A stretch of 64,000 nt of DNA from Alphaproteobacteria bacterium (GCA_028871795.1 JAGWMG010000002.1:124001-188000), one strand, 5' to 3'; shown: positions 22,342-31,318, counted from the stretch's first letter. Notes: generated by a model not told the origin, from the letters alone. Made by a program: numbers and translations.

Positions 22342-23649
22342 CTATTGGATCAAGGGCGACCATGCCGGATCGGATGCGTCTCCGGGCGTGGCAACGCGCC
22401 GTTCGTTGCGACCCGTGACGTCCACCGACCAGACCTGAGAGCCGCGCCCACCCTGGATAGTTCTGGTAAACATCAACACGCGGCCGTTCGGCGCCCAGGT
22501 AGGACCTTCGTCCTCCCAGCCGGTCGACAGCATACGCTCGCCCGTGCCGTCGGGGCGCATGACCCAAATCCGGAAGCTGCCCGGTGTCTGCTTGGTGAAG
22601 GCGATCAAATCGCCGCGCGGGCTCCAAACCGGCGTGCCGTTGCGTCCTTCGCCGAAGCTGATGCGATGCTGGTTGGAACCGTCCGCGTTCATTATGTAGA
22701 CCTGTTGCGAGCCGCCGCGATCGGATTCGAAGGTGATCTGCTTTCCGTCGGGCGAATAGGACGGCGAGGTGTCAATTCCGGGATCGTATGTCAGGCGCGC
22801 GACGGAGCGGTTGCGCAAGTCCATCACGTAGATGTCGGAATTGCCGTTCTGCTCGAGGCTCATCACGACCTTGTTGCCGTCGGGCGAAAACCGCGGAGAG
22901 AACGTCATGTTCGGGAAATCGCCGAGCTTCTCCTGACGGCCGCTTTCCAAATCGAACAGATACACGCGCGGCTTGCCGACGATGTACGACATGTAGGCGA
23001 TCATCTGCGCGGTGGGATTGAAGCGCGGCGTCAGCACCAGATAGCCGCCGTTGGTGAGGAATATGGGGTTCGCCCCGTCCTCATCCATCACCGCCAGGCG
23101 CTTCTTGCGGTTGAGCGCCGGTCCCGATTCCGAAATGAACACGATGCGGGTGTCGAAATAGCCCTTCTCGCCGGTGATGCGCTGATAGATCGCATCAGAA
23201 ATCATGTGGGCGATCCGGCGCCAGTTGGCGGGTTGCGTGAAGTATTGCAAACCCTGCATCTGGCTTTCGCCGTAGACATCCCACAGACGGAAATCGACGC
23301 GCAGCCTGCCATCCGGCTGTATTGCGGCCGACCCCGTCACCAATCCCTGCGCGGTGATGATGCGCCAGTCGGCGAAATTGGGCACCGAATTGATATTCGT
23401 CACCTTGTCGATGAAGGACTTCTGGTCAAGCGGTTTGAAAAGGCCCGAACGGCCCAGATCGGCGCGCACGACGCTGGCGATGTTCTGGCCGGCCGCCACA
23501 TCGTTCGGCGAGGCGGCGACGAAATCGGGAATGGCGATGGGCAGCGGCTGGATGTTTCCCTGATTGACGTCGACCTGCAGCGCCGCGAAGGCCGGCGGCG
23601 ACATGCCGAGCGACAGCGCCATGACGATGGCCAATTCGAACTTCTTCAT
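22342..23649 (-). CDS. tolB: Tol-Pal system beta-propeller protein TolB
   Basis: 435 residues. It has a signal peptide ([21 protein letters not shown]), an N-terminal alpha/beta domain and a C-terminal six-bladed propeller with repeated WSPRGD / FSPDGN / YSPDGK motifs. It is a periplasmic partner of Pal and TolA. GGGAGA sits eight bases before the ATG. It lies 16 bases downstream of tolA. Confidence 0.97.
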   Translation of the reverse strand: MKKFELAIVMALSLGMSPPAFAALQVDVNQGNIQPLPIAIPDFVAASPNDVAAGQNIASVVRADLGRSGLFKPLDQKSFIDKVTNINSVPNFADWRIITAQGLVTGSAAIQPDGRLRVDFRLWDVYGESQMQGLQYFTQPANWRRIAHMISDAIYQRITGEKGYFDTRIVFISESGPALNRKKRLAVMDEDGANPIFLTNGGYLVLTPRFNPTAQMIAYMSYIVGKPRVYLFDLESGRQEKLGDFPNMTFSPRFSPDGNKVVMSLEQNGNSDIYVMDLRNRSVARLTYDPGIDTSPSYSPDGKQITFESDRGGSQQVYIMNADGSNQHRISFGEGRNGTPVWSPRGDLIAFTKQTPGSFRIWVMRPDGTGERMLSTGWEDEGPTWAPNGRVLMFTRTIQGGRGSQVWSVDVTGRNERRVATPGDASDPAWSPLIQ

Positions 23650-23665
23650 TCGCTGTCTCCCAAAG

Positions 23666-24424
23666 CTATTGTTCCATGTCGCGCGGATCGAAGACGAAGG
23701 TGACGTCGTGCCATTGGTTATACCGCTCGGCGGGCAATTTGTAGGGCGCGCACGTATAGATGGCGCGCCGCGCCGCTTCCGCCGCCGCGCGCATGTACGG
23801 ATCGCCCGCCGCGGCCGAGGAGGAGTCTGCAGTCAATTGTGGCGGCTGTGCGACGGAACCGTCGCGATTCAGAAACAACTCATACGCAACAATCAGCTTT
23901 TCCGGGTGCGGCGCCCCCACGGGCGGACTCCAGCATCGGTAGATTTCACTTTGCAGCAAGGTTCTGAGATCGGCCGTCATGGCGTTCTGCGCCCCGATGC
24001 CCTGGACGTTCCGGGCGCCGATCCTGGCGTTTCTCGGCGCCGCCACCTGGTGCTTGTTCAACATCGCCATGATGTTGTTGATGTCGAAGGTTTCTTTTTT
24101 CGGCGCGGGGTTTGGAACGGGCGCGGGTTTTTCCGCCGGCGCGACTTCGAATTTTGGCGGCAGCATGGGCGCCGGCAGCGGCGGCGCCGTGAGCTGGTCC
24201 GCCGGCGGCGGAAGCTTCGGTTCCGCCGCCACCATCGGCGCGATATTGGTCTTTTCGGCGAAGGTGACGAGATCGACGGGCACGACGGGCGCCGACTGGT
24301 CGGCGATGTCGAGCTTGTGCGTCCAGGTGAAGAACATGACGGAAATGATGCCGGCGTGAAACGCCAGCGAGCCTATCAGCCCCAGGCGTGGCGCCTGCCG
24401 ATCCGCTGTCGCATTATTTCTCAT
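23666..24424 (-). CDS. tolA: Tol-Pal system protein TolA
   Basis: 252 residues from ATG 24424, which overlaps tolR by 11 bases; a TTG at 24454 is less likely. It has one N-terminal membrane anchor ([19 protein letters not shown]), a Pro/Ala/Lys-rich periplasmic stretch ([20 protein letters not shown]) and a C-terminal TonB/TolA-type domain ([19 protein letters not shown]). It links the TolQR motor to Pal/TolB. The middle domain is short and Pro-rich instead of the long Ala/Lys helix of enterobacterial TolA, common in alphaproteobacteria. Confidence 0.93.
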   Translation of the reverse strand: MRNNATADRQAPRLGLIGSLAFHAGIISVMFFTWTHKLDIADQSAPVVPVDLVTFAEKTNIAPMVAAEPKLPPPADQLTAPPLPAPMLPPKFEVAPAEKPAPVPNPAPKKETFDINNIMAMLNKHQVAAPRNARIGARNVQGIGAQNAMTADLRTLLQSEIYRCWSPPVGAPHPEKLIVAYELFLNRDGSVAQPPQLTADSSSAAAGDPYMRAAAEAARRAIYTCAPYKLPAERYNQWHDVTFVFDPRDMEQ

Positions 24425-24863
24425 CGGCTTTGGGCTTCGGCGGACCGGTGACAAGCCCGATGTGCGTGAACCCTGCCGCGCTCAACATTCCCATCACTTC
24501 CATCACCCGCCCGTAATCGACCGCTTTGTCGCCGCGCACGAAAATGCGCTGCTCGTAACCGTTCTGCGCGATGGCCGTCAGTTTCGGGACCAGTTCGTCC
24601 TGGGCGATGGGCGTGTTCTGAAGATAAATCTGCCCGTCGCGCCGGATCGTGACCGCCAGCGGCTCGCGGTCCTGACCAAGCACCTGCGCACGCGTCTTGG
24701 GCAGATCGACGGGCACGCCTACGGTCAACAAAGGGGCGGTCACCATGAAAACGATGAGCAGCACCAGCATCACGTCGACGAACGGCGTGACGTTGATGTC
24801 CGAAATCGGGCGGCGGCGCCTGGAGCGACGGCCCCGTTCGACCATCTGGATGCTGACCGCCAT
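24414..24863 (-). CDS. tolR: Tol-Pal system protein TolR (ExbD family)
   Basis: 149 residues. A basic cytoplasmic N-terminus is followed by the family signature DINVTPFVDVMLVLLIVFMVTAP, whose membrane Asp is the proton-conducting residue, and by a periplasmic domain. With TolQ it forms the proton-driven stator. Its ATG shares one base with the tolQ stop (TGATG), so translation is coupled. Confidence 0.97.
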   Translation of the reverse strand: MAVSIQMVERGRRSRRRRPISDINVTPFVDVMLVLLIVFMVTAPLLTVGVPVDLPKTRAQVLGQDREPLAVTIRRDGQIYLQNTPIAQDELVPKLTAIAQNGYEQRIFVRGDKAVDYGRVMEVMGMLSAAGFTHIGLVTGPPKPKADEK

Positions 24864-25735
24864 CAGCGCGCCTTCTCATCGAGCTGGCGCGACAGGATCG
24901 CCGACAATTCGTCGGCAAACGCGTCGAGCCGGTTGGTGTAGCGGCCGATCTCGTTGACGTAGCGGTTGTAGAAGATCGCCGCCGGGATCGCGGCCAAAAG
25001 GCCCATCGCGGTGGCGAACAGGGCCTCTGCGATGCCCGGCGCGACGACGGCCAGCGTGGTGTCGTGGCGCGCGGCGATGGCCGAAAAGGAATTCATAATC
25101 CCCCACACCGTTCCGAACAGGCCGACGAAAGGCGCCGTGTTGGCGACCGTGGCGAGAAAGCCCAGCTGGCCTTCGATGGCATCGCTCTCGCGCGCGATCG
25201 TCACGCTCATCGCTTTTTCGACGCGGTCCTTGATGCCGGCGACGGCGCCTTCGCGCGGCGCGCCGCCCTCGAAGGCGCGGCGCCATTCGCGGACTCCCGA
25301 TACAAACACGGCGGCGAAGGGGTGGTCGTTTTTCGAGGCGAACTGCGAGAACAGCTCGTCGAGCGATTGGCCGGACCAGAACAACTTTTCGAACTTGGCG
25401 GCGCGGCGCTTCAAGCCGGACAGCGCCAATCCCTTGTTGAAGATGATCGCCCACGACCAAATGCTGGCCAACAAGAGCAGCACCATGGCCGTCTTCACCA
25501 CCGGATCGGCATGCATGAACACCGCAATGATCGAGAAACCGCCGACCGCGGCATGGAATTCGCCGTCGTTCTGAACCGTGTCGACGTTGGCGGCCGGCGC
25601 CGCCAGCGGCGCGCTTTCGGCTGTTTGTCCCGTCGGAGCGGCCCGCGGCGCGCTCTGAGCCACGGCCGGCGCGCCGAGCGCCATAACGATCGACAACGCC
25701 GATGCAAGCGCGGCGATCCGCCATTTCATGTTCAT
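24863..25735 (-). CDS. tolQ: Tol-Pal system motor protein TolQ with N-terminal signal-like extension
   Basis: 290 residues from ATG 25735, placed by GAGG nine bases upstream. The motor core has three membrane spans: VVKTAMVLLLLASIWSWAIIF, FLATVANTAPFVGLFGTVWG and IAEALFATAMGLLAAIPAAIF. The protein carries about 75 extra N-terminal residues compared with E. coli TolQ: a signal-peptide-like segment (AALASALSIVMALGAPAVAQS) and an Ala/Pro-rich periplasmic stretch. This layout is more familiar from alphaproteobacterial ExbB, but the tolR/A/B/pal context makes TolQ the proper name. Confidence 0.94.
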   Translation of the reverse strand: MNMKWRIAALASALSIVMALGAPAVAQSAPRAAPTGQTAESAPLAAPAANVDTVQNDGEFHAAVGGFSIIAVFMHADPVVKTAMVLLLLASIWSWAIIFNKGLALSGLKRRAAKFEKLFWSGQSLDELFSQFASKNDHPFAAVFVSGVREWRRAFEGGAPREGAVAGIKDRVEKAMSVTIARESDAIEGQLGFLATVANTAPFVGLFGTVWGIMNSFSAIAARHDTTLAVVAPGIAEALFATAMGLLAAIPAAIFYNRYVNEIGRYTNRLDAFADELSAILSRQLDEKAR

Positions 25736-25836
25736 GTACGCAACCTCGTTCCCGGTCTGCTGCCCCACGGACCGGATTATGCCGGGTGGGAGGAAAAATG
25801 CTCACGCAAAATTGGCCATATTTTGGCGACCAATCG

Positions 25837-26292
25837 TTAAGCCACTGTTTCATAAAGGAAAGGAAGTAGTTTGTCGCGGATATCCTGGGGGATGCGCCGC
25901 GGCTTTCCCGCCAGCGTCATCATGCAGGCTTCGACCAAGCCGCGCGTCAGCAGCGATCCCGCGCAAAAGATGGTCTGTTCCGCCGACAGCCGCACCCCCG
26001 TGAGAACGGTGGCTTTGGTGTGCACTTCGATCAAATCGTCAACCCGGGCGGGGCGAAAATACTCGATTTCGACCTTGCGCAGGGTCCAGGCCGTGGGTTG
26101 CGGCTCGTCCAGGTGGGCGAGCTTGGAAATGCCGGCGGCGCGAAAAAACTCCGAGCGGGCACGCTCCATGAACCGCAAGTAATTGGCGTGATAGACGACG
26201 CTCGAGAGATCGGTGTCCTCGTAATAGATGCGGATGGGCAGGACGTGGATCTTGCCCTCGAAGCGGCCGGGACTTTGGGCTGTGCCGTCCAT
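25837..26292 (-). CDS. ybgC: Acyl-CoA thioesterase YbgC
   Basis: 151 residues of the hotdog fold with the 4-hydroxybenzoyl-CoA-thioesterase active-site motif (RIYYEDTDLSSVVYHANYLRFMERAR). It hydrolyses short-chain or ACP-linked acyl thioesters and usually opens the tol operon, as here. Its ATG follows the HNH gene stop with no spacer (TGAATG), so its translation now depends on the inserted gene's mRNA. Confidence 0.95.
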   Translation of the reverse strand: MDGTAQSPGRFEGKIHVLPIRIYYEDTDLSSVVYHANYLRFMERARSEFFRAAGISKLAHLDEPQPTAWTLRKVEIEYFRPARVDDLIEVHTKATVLTGVRLSAEQTIFCAGSLLTRGLVEACMMTLAGKPRRIPQDIRDKLLPFLYETVA

Positions 26293-26958
26293 TCAAATTC
26301 CAATCTTGTCGGATTTTCTTAGATTACACGGTTCGCACAGAATTTGGACATTTTCAGCAACATTGCTGCCGCCTTTGGCTACAGGAATGATGTGATCGAA
26401 GTGAAGCTTCTCTTTCGAGCCGCAGCGGACACAGGCGCCGCCGTCCCGCGTCCAGACAAGTAATTTCACGTCATCCGGAATTGTAGTTCGCTGCGGTCCA
26501 TCTTTTCTAAATTCCAGTGCCGCCTCGATGTTTGATACGTATGATCGGAGCGAACTTAATTCTTCGTCTTCCTTATAGACGGCTCGTTTGACTCGCAATA
26601 CGAGTTCTTCCCGTTCCTTATCGCCTTTTGGATCACGGTCAGGCGCAAAGAAGCGGTCTCGAAAGAGTGCAAAGGTACTTGCCTGGCGAGAACCTGAAGT
26701 AGGACTCCCCACAAGCAAAAATGGTTCATCAAATGATTTTTCGTATTCTGTTTTGCTGATGAATGGCGCCAACGAGATTCTGACGCGTCTACCGGACACT
26801 CCCTCTCCAATAAGTAGCGACATTTCCCACTCTGGGCCATCGCTTCCTGGTGCTGGTTCAAGATTTGTGAGAATGGCCGCAATGTCACCAAGTCGTTCGT
26901 CAGTTAGAACAACTTCACTGTCCACTATATGGCCGACATTTCTAACTCTTAGCGGCAT
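26293..26958 (-). CDS. HNH endonuclease with RuvB-like N-terminal segments
   Basis: 221 residues from ATG 26958 (GTG 26964 also possible). The C-terminal ~55 residues are a classical HNH nuclease: CVRCG, HFDHIIPVAKGGSNVAENVQ, then LCEPCNLRK. The N-terminal part holds two blocks matching Ruv[12 protein letters not shown] (residues ~24-34) and LIGEGVSGRRVRISLAPF (~49-66), in the same order but with the Walker B region missing between them. The middle is charged and of unknown fold. The gene is visibly AT-richer than both neighbours, starts 18 bases after ruvB and abuts ybgC, so it appears to have been inserted into the conserved ruv-tol region. Target and function are unknown. Confidence 0.85.
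   Translation of the reverse strand: MPLRVRNVGHIVDSEVVLTDERLGDIAAILTNLEPAPGSDGPEWEMSLLIGEGVSGRRVRISLAPFISKTEYEKSFDEPFLLVGSPTSGSRQASTFALFRDRFFAPDRDPKGDKEREELVLRVKRAVYKEDEELSSLRSYVSNIEAALEFRKDGPQRTTIPDDVKLLVWTRDGGACVRCGSKEKLHFDHIIPVAKGGSNVAENVQILCEPCNLRKSDKIGI
26857..26889 (-). repeat. Copy of a ruvB segment inside the HNH gene
   Basis: These 33 bases match 27709-27741 in ruvB at 27 of 33 positions, with one 22-base stretch matching at 20 positions, including synonymous sites. Both are in frame and encode GD(I/L)AAILTNLE. Confidence 0.7.
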
Positions 26959-26976
26959 CACCACACCAAATAATTA

Positions 26977-28035
26977 TTATTCATCGTCGCCTCGGAGTAA
27001 TTCCATTTGCGCCGGATCGCGCGGCGGCGCGGGCAGACCCAGATGCGCGAAGGCGTTGCCGGTCAGGATGCGGCCGCGCGGGCTGCGCTGCACGAAGCCC
27101 TGCTGCAGGAGGAACGGCTCGACGATCTCCTCGATGGCGTCGCGCGCCTCGCCCAGCGCCGCCGCGATGGTTTCGATGCCCACCGGCCCGCCGCCGAAAC
27201 TCTCCGCGATCAATTGAAGGTAACGCCGGTCGAAGGCGTCCAAGCCGCAAGCATCGACCTCAATGCGGGTGAGCGCCACATCGGCGAGCTTGGCATCAAC
27301 GCTTCCGTGCCCCGCCACAGTCGCAAAATCACGCACGCGCTTCAGAAGACGTCCGGCGATGCGCGGCGTGCCGCGCGCGCGGCTTGCGATCTCGCGCGCG
27401 CCGTCTTTGGTCAGATCGAAGCTGAGTACGCGCGCACCACGCTCCACGATCGAAAGCAACTCGCCGGTCGAATAGTAATTGAGCCGCATCGGTATACCGA
27501 AACGATCGCGCAGCGGCGTGCTGATGAGGCCAGAACGGGTGGTGGCGCCAACCAAAGTGAACGGCGCCAGTGTGATCTTTACAGAGCGCGCCGACGGTCC
27601 CTCACCGATGACAAGATCGAGCTCGAAATCTTCCATCGCGGGATAGAGGATTTCCTCCACCGCCGGATTGAGGCGATGGATCTCGTCGATGAACAGCACG
27701 TCGTTTTTTTCAAGATTGGTGAGAATGGCGGCCAGATCGCCAGCCTTGGCCAGCACCGGCCCGGAGGTCGAGCGGAAATTCACCCCCAGTTCGTGCGCCA
27801 CGATCTGCGCCAGCGTGGTCTTGCCCAGGCCCGGCGGACCGGAGAACAGCACGTGGTCGAGGGCCTCTCCGCGAGACTTCGCCGCCTGAACAAATATCTT
27901 CAAATTGCCGCGCACGCGCTCCTGACCGACAAAGTCGGACAAGGCCTTAGGCCGCAGGCTCGCTTCCAGCGTGTCGTCCTCGCCGCGCTCGGGCGCGACG
28001 AAACGGTCATGGGATTTTGCGGAGGACTTCACCAT
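26977..28035 (-). CDS. ruvB: Holliday junction branch migration ATPase RuvB
   Basis: 352 residues. AAA+ domain with Walker A GPPGLGKT (66-73), Walker B FIDEIHR (115-121), sensor [10 protein letters not shown], arginine-finger region PLRDRFG, and a C-terminal winged helix ([15 protein letters not shown]). With RuvA it drives branch migration. The start abuts the ruvA stop, so ruvCAB is one unit. Confidence 0.98.
   Translation of the reverse strand: MVKSSAKSHDRFVAPERGEDDTLEASLRPKALSDFVGQERVRGNLKIFVQAAKSRGEALDHVLFSGPPGLGKTTLAQIVAHELGVNFRSTSGPVLAKAGDLAAILTNLEKNDVLFIDEIHRLNPAVEEILYPAMEDFELDLVIGEGPSARSVKITLAPFTLVGATTRSGLISTPLRDRFGIPMRLNYYSTGELLSIVERGARVLSFDLTKDGAREIASRARGTPRIAGRLLKRVRDFATVAGHGSVDAKLADVALTRIEVDACGLDAFDRRYLQLIAESFGGGPVGIETIAAALGEARDAIEEIVEPFLLQQGFVQRSPRGRILTGNAFAHLGLPAPPRDPAQMELLRGDDE
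27709..27741 (-). repeat. ruvB segment repeated in the adjacent HNH gene
   Basis: Partner of the repeat at 26857-26889, in direct orientation about 850 bases apart. It encodes RuvB residues 99-109, just before the Walker B motif. Confidence 0.7.
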
Positions 28036-28632
28036 CTATCGTCCCATCGCCCGCAAGGCCTCGCGGATCAGCGCGTCCAATGCGGCGCCATCGCCGAGAT
28101 CGCGGCCCGCGCGGGCCACAGCCTCGGCGGCCGTGGTTTGAGAATAGCCGAGCTTGACGAGCGCCGCGACCGCGTCGGCCTCGGGTCCGCGCGGCGCAGC
28201 AGGCGTTTCGCCGGCATGGCCGCGCAGCATCATCGACGGCGCCTTGTCCTTCAGTTCGGTGACGATGCGCAACGCCAGCTTGGGGCCGACGCCTTGCGCC
28301 CGGCCGACGACCGCCTTGTCGCCCAGCGCCAAGGCGCGCTCCAGGTCGCGCGGCGACAGGGCCGACAGCACGTTCAGCGCCACCCGCGCGCCGACGTTCT
28401 GCACCGTCTGCAGCAGGCGGAACCATTCGCGCTCCTCGGCGGTGAAGAAGCCGTAGAGCTTGATCGTCTCGTCCGTCAGACGGGTCTCGACCATCAGCGA
28501 GACATGGGCGCCGGCCGCCAGCTTGGACAAGGTGGACGACGGACAATGCACCAAATAGCCGACGCCGGCGACATCGAGCAGCACGTGATCCTCGCCGATA
28601 AAGTCCACGATGCCGGTCAGCTTGCCGATCAT
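28036..28632 (-). CDS. ruvA: Holliday junction branch migration protein RuvA
   Basis: 198 residues, with an OB-fold N-terminal domain (MIGKLTGIVDFIGEDHVLLDV), helix-hairpin-helix region (NVGARVALNVLSAL; GVGPKLALRIVTELKDK) and C-terminal RuvB-binding domain. It binds the four-way junction and loads RuvB. The ATG overlaps the ruvC stop by 4 bases, which fixes the start. Confidence 0.97.
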   Translation of the reverse strand: MIGKLTGIVDFIGEDHVLLDVAGVGYLVHCPSSTLSKLAAGAHVSLMVETRLTDETIKLYGFFTAEEREWFRLLQTVQNVGARVALNVLSALSPRDLERALALGDKAVVGRAQGVGPKLALRIVTELKDKAPSMMLRGHAGETPAAPRGPEADAVAALVKLGYSQTTAAEAVARAGRDLGDGAALDALIREALRAMGR

Positions 28633-29135
28633 GTCAGCGCCGCCATGATGCGCGCCCGCGTGGCGGCCTGATGCGCGTGGGCGATGGCGGCGGCGAGCGC
28701 GTCGGCGGCATCGCCGGCTTCCACGCCGCAGGCGGGAAGCAGACGGCACACCATGGCGTGGACCTGCGCCTTGTCGGCGTGGCCGACGCCCACCACCGAC
28801 TTCTTGATGTGGTTGGGCGCGTATTCGGCGATCGCCAGACCGGCTTGCGCCGCCGCCAGCAGGGCGATGGCGCGGGCGTGGCCGAGCTTCAGCGCCGCAG
28901 ACGGATCCTTGTGCACGAACGCCTGCTCCACGGCGATGGCGCCGGGCCGCAACTCGGCGATGACGCGCGCGATTTCGTCATGCAGCTTCAACAGGCGCAG
29001 ACCCAGCCCGTCGCCGGCCCGCGTCACGATCACGCCGTGCGCGACATGCGAAAGCCTGGAGCCGGTCACGTCGATGACGCCCCAGCCCATGCGGCTGAGG
29101 CCCGGATCGAGGCCGAGAATGCGGACGGTCAGCAT
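28629..29135 (-). CDS. ruvC: Crossover junction endodeoxyribonuclease RuvC
   Basis: 168 residues of the RNase H-like fold. The acidic catalytic residues lie in RILGLDPGLSRMGWGV, IAVEQAFVHKD and the C-terminal DAADALAAAIAHAH. It resolves Holliday junctions. First gene of ruvCAB, 54 bases after the yebC stop. Confidence 0.97.
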   Translation of the reverse strand: MLTVRILGLDPGLSRMGWGVIDVTGSRLSHVAHGVIVTRAGDGLGLRLLKLHDEIARVIAELRPGAIAVEQAFVHKDPSAALKLGHARAIALLAAAQAGLAIAEYAPNHIKKSVVGVGHADKAQVHAMVCRLLPACGVEAGDAADALAAAIAHAHQAATRARIMAALT

Positions 29136-29189
29136 GGCGTCGCCCGAACGAATCGCGAAAGCAAGTTTCGCGGATCGCGGCGCCGCGCG

Positions 29190-29936
29190 CTAGCCCGCCA
29201 GTTTCGCCAGCAATGCCTCCGACAGCTCGTAATTGCCGGTGACGCGCTGCACGTCGTCATGGTCGTCGAGCGTTTCGATCAGCTTGACCAGCGTCTCGCC
29301 GATGTCGTCCTTCACCGGCACGGTGTTCTGCGGCCGGAAGAAGATGCCCGACGATTGCGGGGCACCGAGCTTCTGCTCCAGCGCGTCGCGCACCGTTGCG
29401 AAATCTTCCGGGCTCGTCAGGAACTCGTGCCCGTCTTCGTCGGAGAAGCATTCCTCCGCACCGACTTCCAGTGCCACTTCCAGCATCGCGTCCTCGCTGC
29501 CCTTGTCCAGGGGATAGGCGATGACGCCGACGCGCTCGAACATGAAAGCGACGGAGCCGGTTTCGCCGAGCGCCCCGCCGAATTTCGAGAACGCCGCGCG
29601 GACGTCGGCCACGGTACGCGTGCGGTTGTCGGTCAAGCATTCCACGATCAGCGCCACCCCGCCCGGGCCATAGCCCTCGTAGCGGATCTCGTCGTAATTC
29701 TCGGCGTCGCCGCCTTGCCCCTTCTTGATGGCGCGCTCGATGACATCCCTGGGCATGGACTGGCTCCTGGCCGCGACGACGGCGGCGCGCAGCCGCGCGT
29801 TGTGCGCCGGATCGGGCAAGCCCATCTTGGAAGCAACAATGATTTCGCGGGCAAGCTTGGAGAAGAGCTTGGAGCGCTCCTTGTTCGCCTTGCCTTTGCG
29901 GAACATGACGTTCTTGGCGTGGGAATGACCGGCCAT
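29190..29936 (-). CDS. yebC: YebC/PmpR-family protein
   Basis: 248 residues, the standard length. The N-terminus [40 protein letters not shown]-type motif ([16 protein letters not shown]) and acidic middle ([11 protein letters not shown]) identify the family, whose members act as transcriptional regulators or, in more recent work, as ribosome-associated factors relieving stalling. The usual upstream neighbour of ruvC. Confidence 0.95.
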   Translation of the reverse strand: MAGHSHAKNVMFRKGKANKERSKLFSKLAREIIVASKMGLPDPAHNARLRAAVVAARSQSMPRDVIERAIKKGQGGDAENYDEIRYEGYGPGGVALIVECLTDNRTRTVADVRAAFSKFGGALGETGSVAFMFERVGVIAYPLDKGSEDAMLEVALEVGAEECFSDEDGHEFLTSPEDFATVRDALEQKLGAPQSSGIFFRPQNTVPVKDDIGETLVKLIETLDDHDDVQRVTGNYELSEALLAKLAG

Positions 29937-30320
29937 CGGGCTGATTTCTTTCTTAGCGGCGGGTGAGATAGCCGGGCCGCGCCGCCGGATTCAAGAGCGG
30001 GGCGCACACGACGGCGCAGTTGCAGCTAAGTATTTGAACGGCAACGGTTTTGCCTCGACGGTTGTTTTCGAGTTCGGGAGGGGGGTACCCCCTCGCATCT
30101 CGAACTCAGATTCAAAAAAGTTGCCTCCGAAAAGCGGCGCGGCGCCGCGCGGCTCTGCTGCGTTTCACGAAGCAGGGCCACCGGACGGCATTATACGGCC
30201 GCTTGCGGGATGTGGGATAGGGAACGAGACGCACTCGCAGCCGGCGCCACATGGCCGGCGGATCGGGCATGGATTATTCTGAGCGGCGACGCGGGCTTTC
30301 GCGCCGAAGAGGGAGCGACC
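29937..30320. other. Intergenic region upstream of yebC and hemerythrin genes
   Basis: 384 bases without a convincing gene. It should hold the divergent promoters. It contains the long inverted repeat at 30070-30107, a GC-only palindrome (GCGCGGCGCCGCGC near 30137) and a small CTGCT/AGCAG hairpin near 30155. No RNA family is recognised. An open frame enters from 30210 but lacks a ribosome site before 30321. Confidence 0.6.
30070..30107. repeat. Long inverted repeat around a KpnI-like core
   Basis: Outer arms GAGTTCG (30070) and CGAACTC (30101) enclose inner arms GAGGGGG / CCCCCTC-type around GTAC. On the + strand it is followed by an A-rich run, on the - strand by no T-run, so it is not a canonical terminator for either flanking gene. 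Confidence 0.5.
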
Positions 30321-30734
30321 ATGGCGGCCTTCCTGGCATGGAGCGATGCGTTCAGCGTCGGCGTCGCCCAATTCGACGAAGAGCACAAACAGCTGATCGC
30401 TTTGATCAACGAATTGCACGACAGCGCGCGCGCCGGCACCACCGGCGAGTCGCTGGGCCGAATCTTCGACGCGCTGATCGAGCATGCGGGGGTGCACTTC
30501 GCCCACGAGGAACGCTTCTTCGACGAAGTCGGCTTTCCGCGGGCCGCCCTGCACAAGGCGATGCACGAACATCTGACCAAGCGGCTTCTCGGATTCCGCA
30601 ACGAAGTCGGCCGCAAGGACAGCGCGCTCTTGGCAGAAGAGTTGCTGCAATTCCTCGGGATGGCTCTGACGCATCACATCCAAGGCGAAGACAAGAAATA
30701 CGGCGCCTATCTGAACACGAAGGGGATCGGGTAG
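30321..30734 (+). CDS. Bacteriohemerythrin
   Basis: 137 residues from ATG 30321, placed by GGGAG eight bases upstream. The four-helix diiron motif is complete: WSDAFSVGVAQFDEEHKQL, then HAGVHFAHEERFFDE, HKAMHEHL and HHIQGEDKKY. It binds O2 reversibly through non-haem iron. As a single-domain cytosolic protein it could store or sense oxygen, or buffer iron. feoAB lies about 600 bases downstream. Confidence 0.93.
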   Translation: MAAFLAWSDAFSVGVAQFDEEHKQLIALINELHDSARAGTTGESLGRIFDALIEHAGVHFAHEERFFDEVGFPRAALHKAMHEHLTKRLLGFRNEVGRKDSALLAEELLQFLGMALTHHIQGEDKKYGAYLNTKGIG

Positions 30735-30925
30735 AAAAATGGACTCTGCTTCCGTCGTGGTATTTCTTTCCGATAAATTTACTCAGATCGCATTATCCGT
30801 GTTCTGCGGCCTACCTCCGGTTGCCACAGTTAAGACAGCGTTAGCCGCACGCCCATAATCTCGTCGCGGTAGAGCAGGAGACCGTGCCAAGCGGCGCTCG
30901 GGTGTCGGCAAGTGGAGGTCTTCCC

Positions 30926-31093
30926 ATGAACAATCTTCTGACGCGCGTCGTTCACGACCGATCCGGCGCGAAGGCGATCGAATACGTTCTGATCGGTGTG
31001 CTGTTGCTGTTTGTGCTCCTCGGCGCGGTGAAGGCCGTCAGCACCGCACCGAGTACCTTGGTCAATCCGGCACCGATCTATTCCGTGCCCTAA
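30926..31093 (+). CDS. Small Flp-type (class IVb) pilin-like protein
   Basis: 55 residues. A short basic leader ends in SG|AKAIEY, the class IVb prepilin cleavage site with Glu at +5 and Tyr at +6, followed by a hydrophobic segment (VLIGVLLLFVLLGAVKAV). GGAGG seven bases before the ATG gives strong support for translation. No tad/cpa assembly or prepilin peptidase gene is in the window, so it is an orphan copy. The C-terminus (APSTLVNPAPIYSVP) is Pro-rich. Confidence 0.8.
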   Translation: MNNLLTRVVHDRSGAKAIEYVLIGVLLLFVLLGAVKAVSTAPSTLVNPAPIYSVP

Positions 31094-31100
31094 TCTCCGC

Positions 31101-31123
31101 GCCGCCGCTTTCAAGGCGGCGGC
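31101..31123 (+). terminator. Hairpin after the Flp-like gene
   Basis: GCCGCCGC - TTTCAA - GGCGGCGGC lies just past the stop codon. There is no T-run, so it may only be a 3'-end stabiliser. Confidence 0.45.
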
Positions 31124-31318
31124 ACAACTCTCTCGCCATGTGCAGGCCGCCGTCGGCACGGCGATGGCCGCTCCACCGGCCGGCTCGGGGGCGGCGCGTA
31201 CCGGCGCTCGCCACGGAATATAAAGGCCCGCGAACGAAATTCTACACTTTATAACGATTCCAAGGGATTGCTGCGACAACGCGGATAGTTGACTCTTTGG
31301 CAATAAAGCCTATGAAAT

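Noticed and set aside
27007-28671. 554-codon frame antisense to ruvB-ruvA
   Set aside because: Spans two conserved genes on the opposite strand; spurious.
14443-29936. Integron or plasmid origin for the Sul-like folP
   Set aside because: It sits in a long conserved chromosomal block (tol-pal, ftsH, glmM) with matching composition and no integrase, attC or IS sequence.
30070-30107. tRNA or canonical terminator
   Set aside because: The GAGTTCG/CGAACTC arms resemble neither a tRNA T-arm in context nor a stem followed by a T-run.
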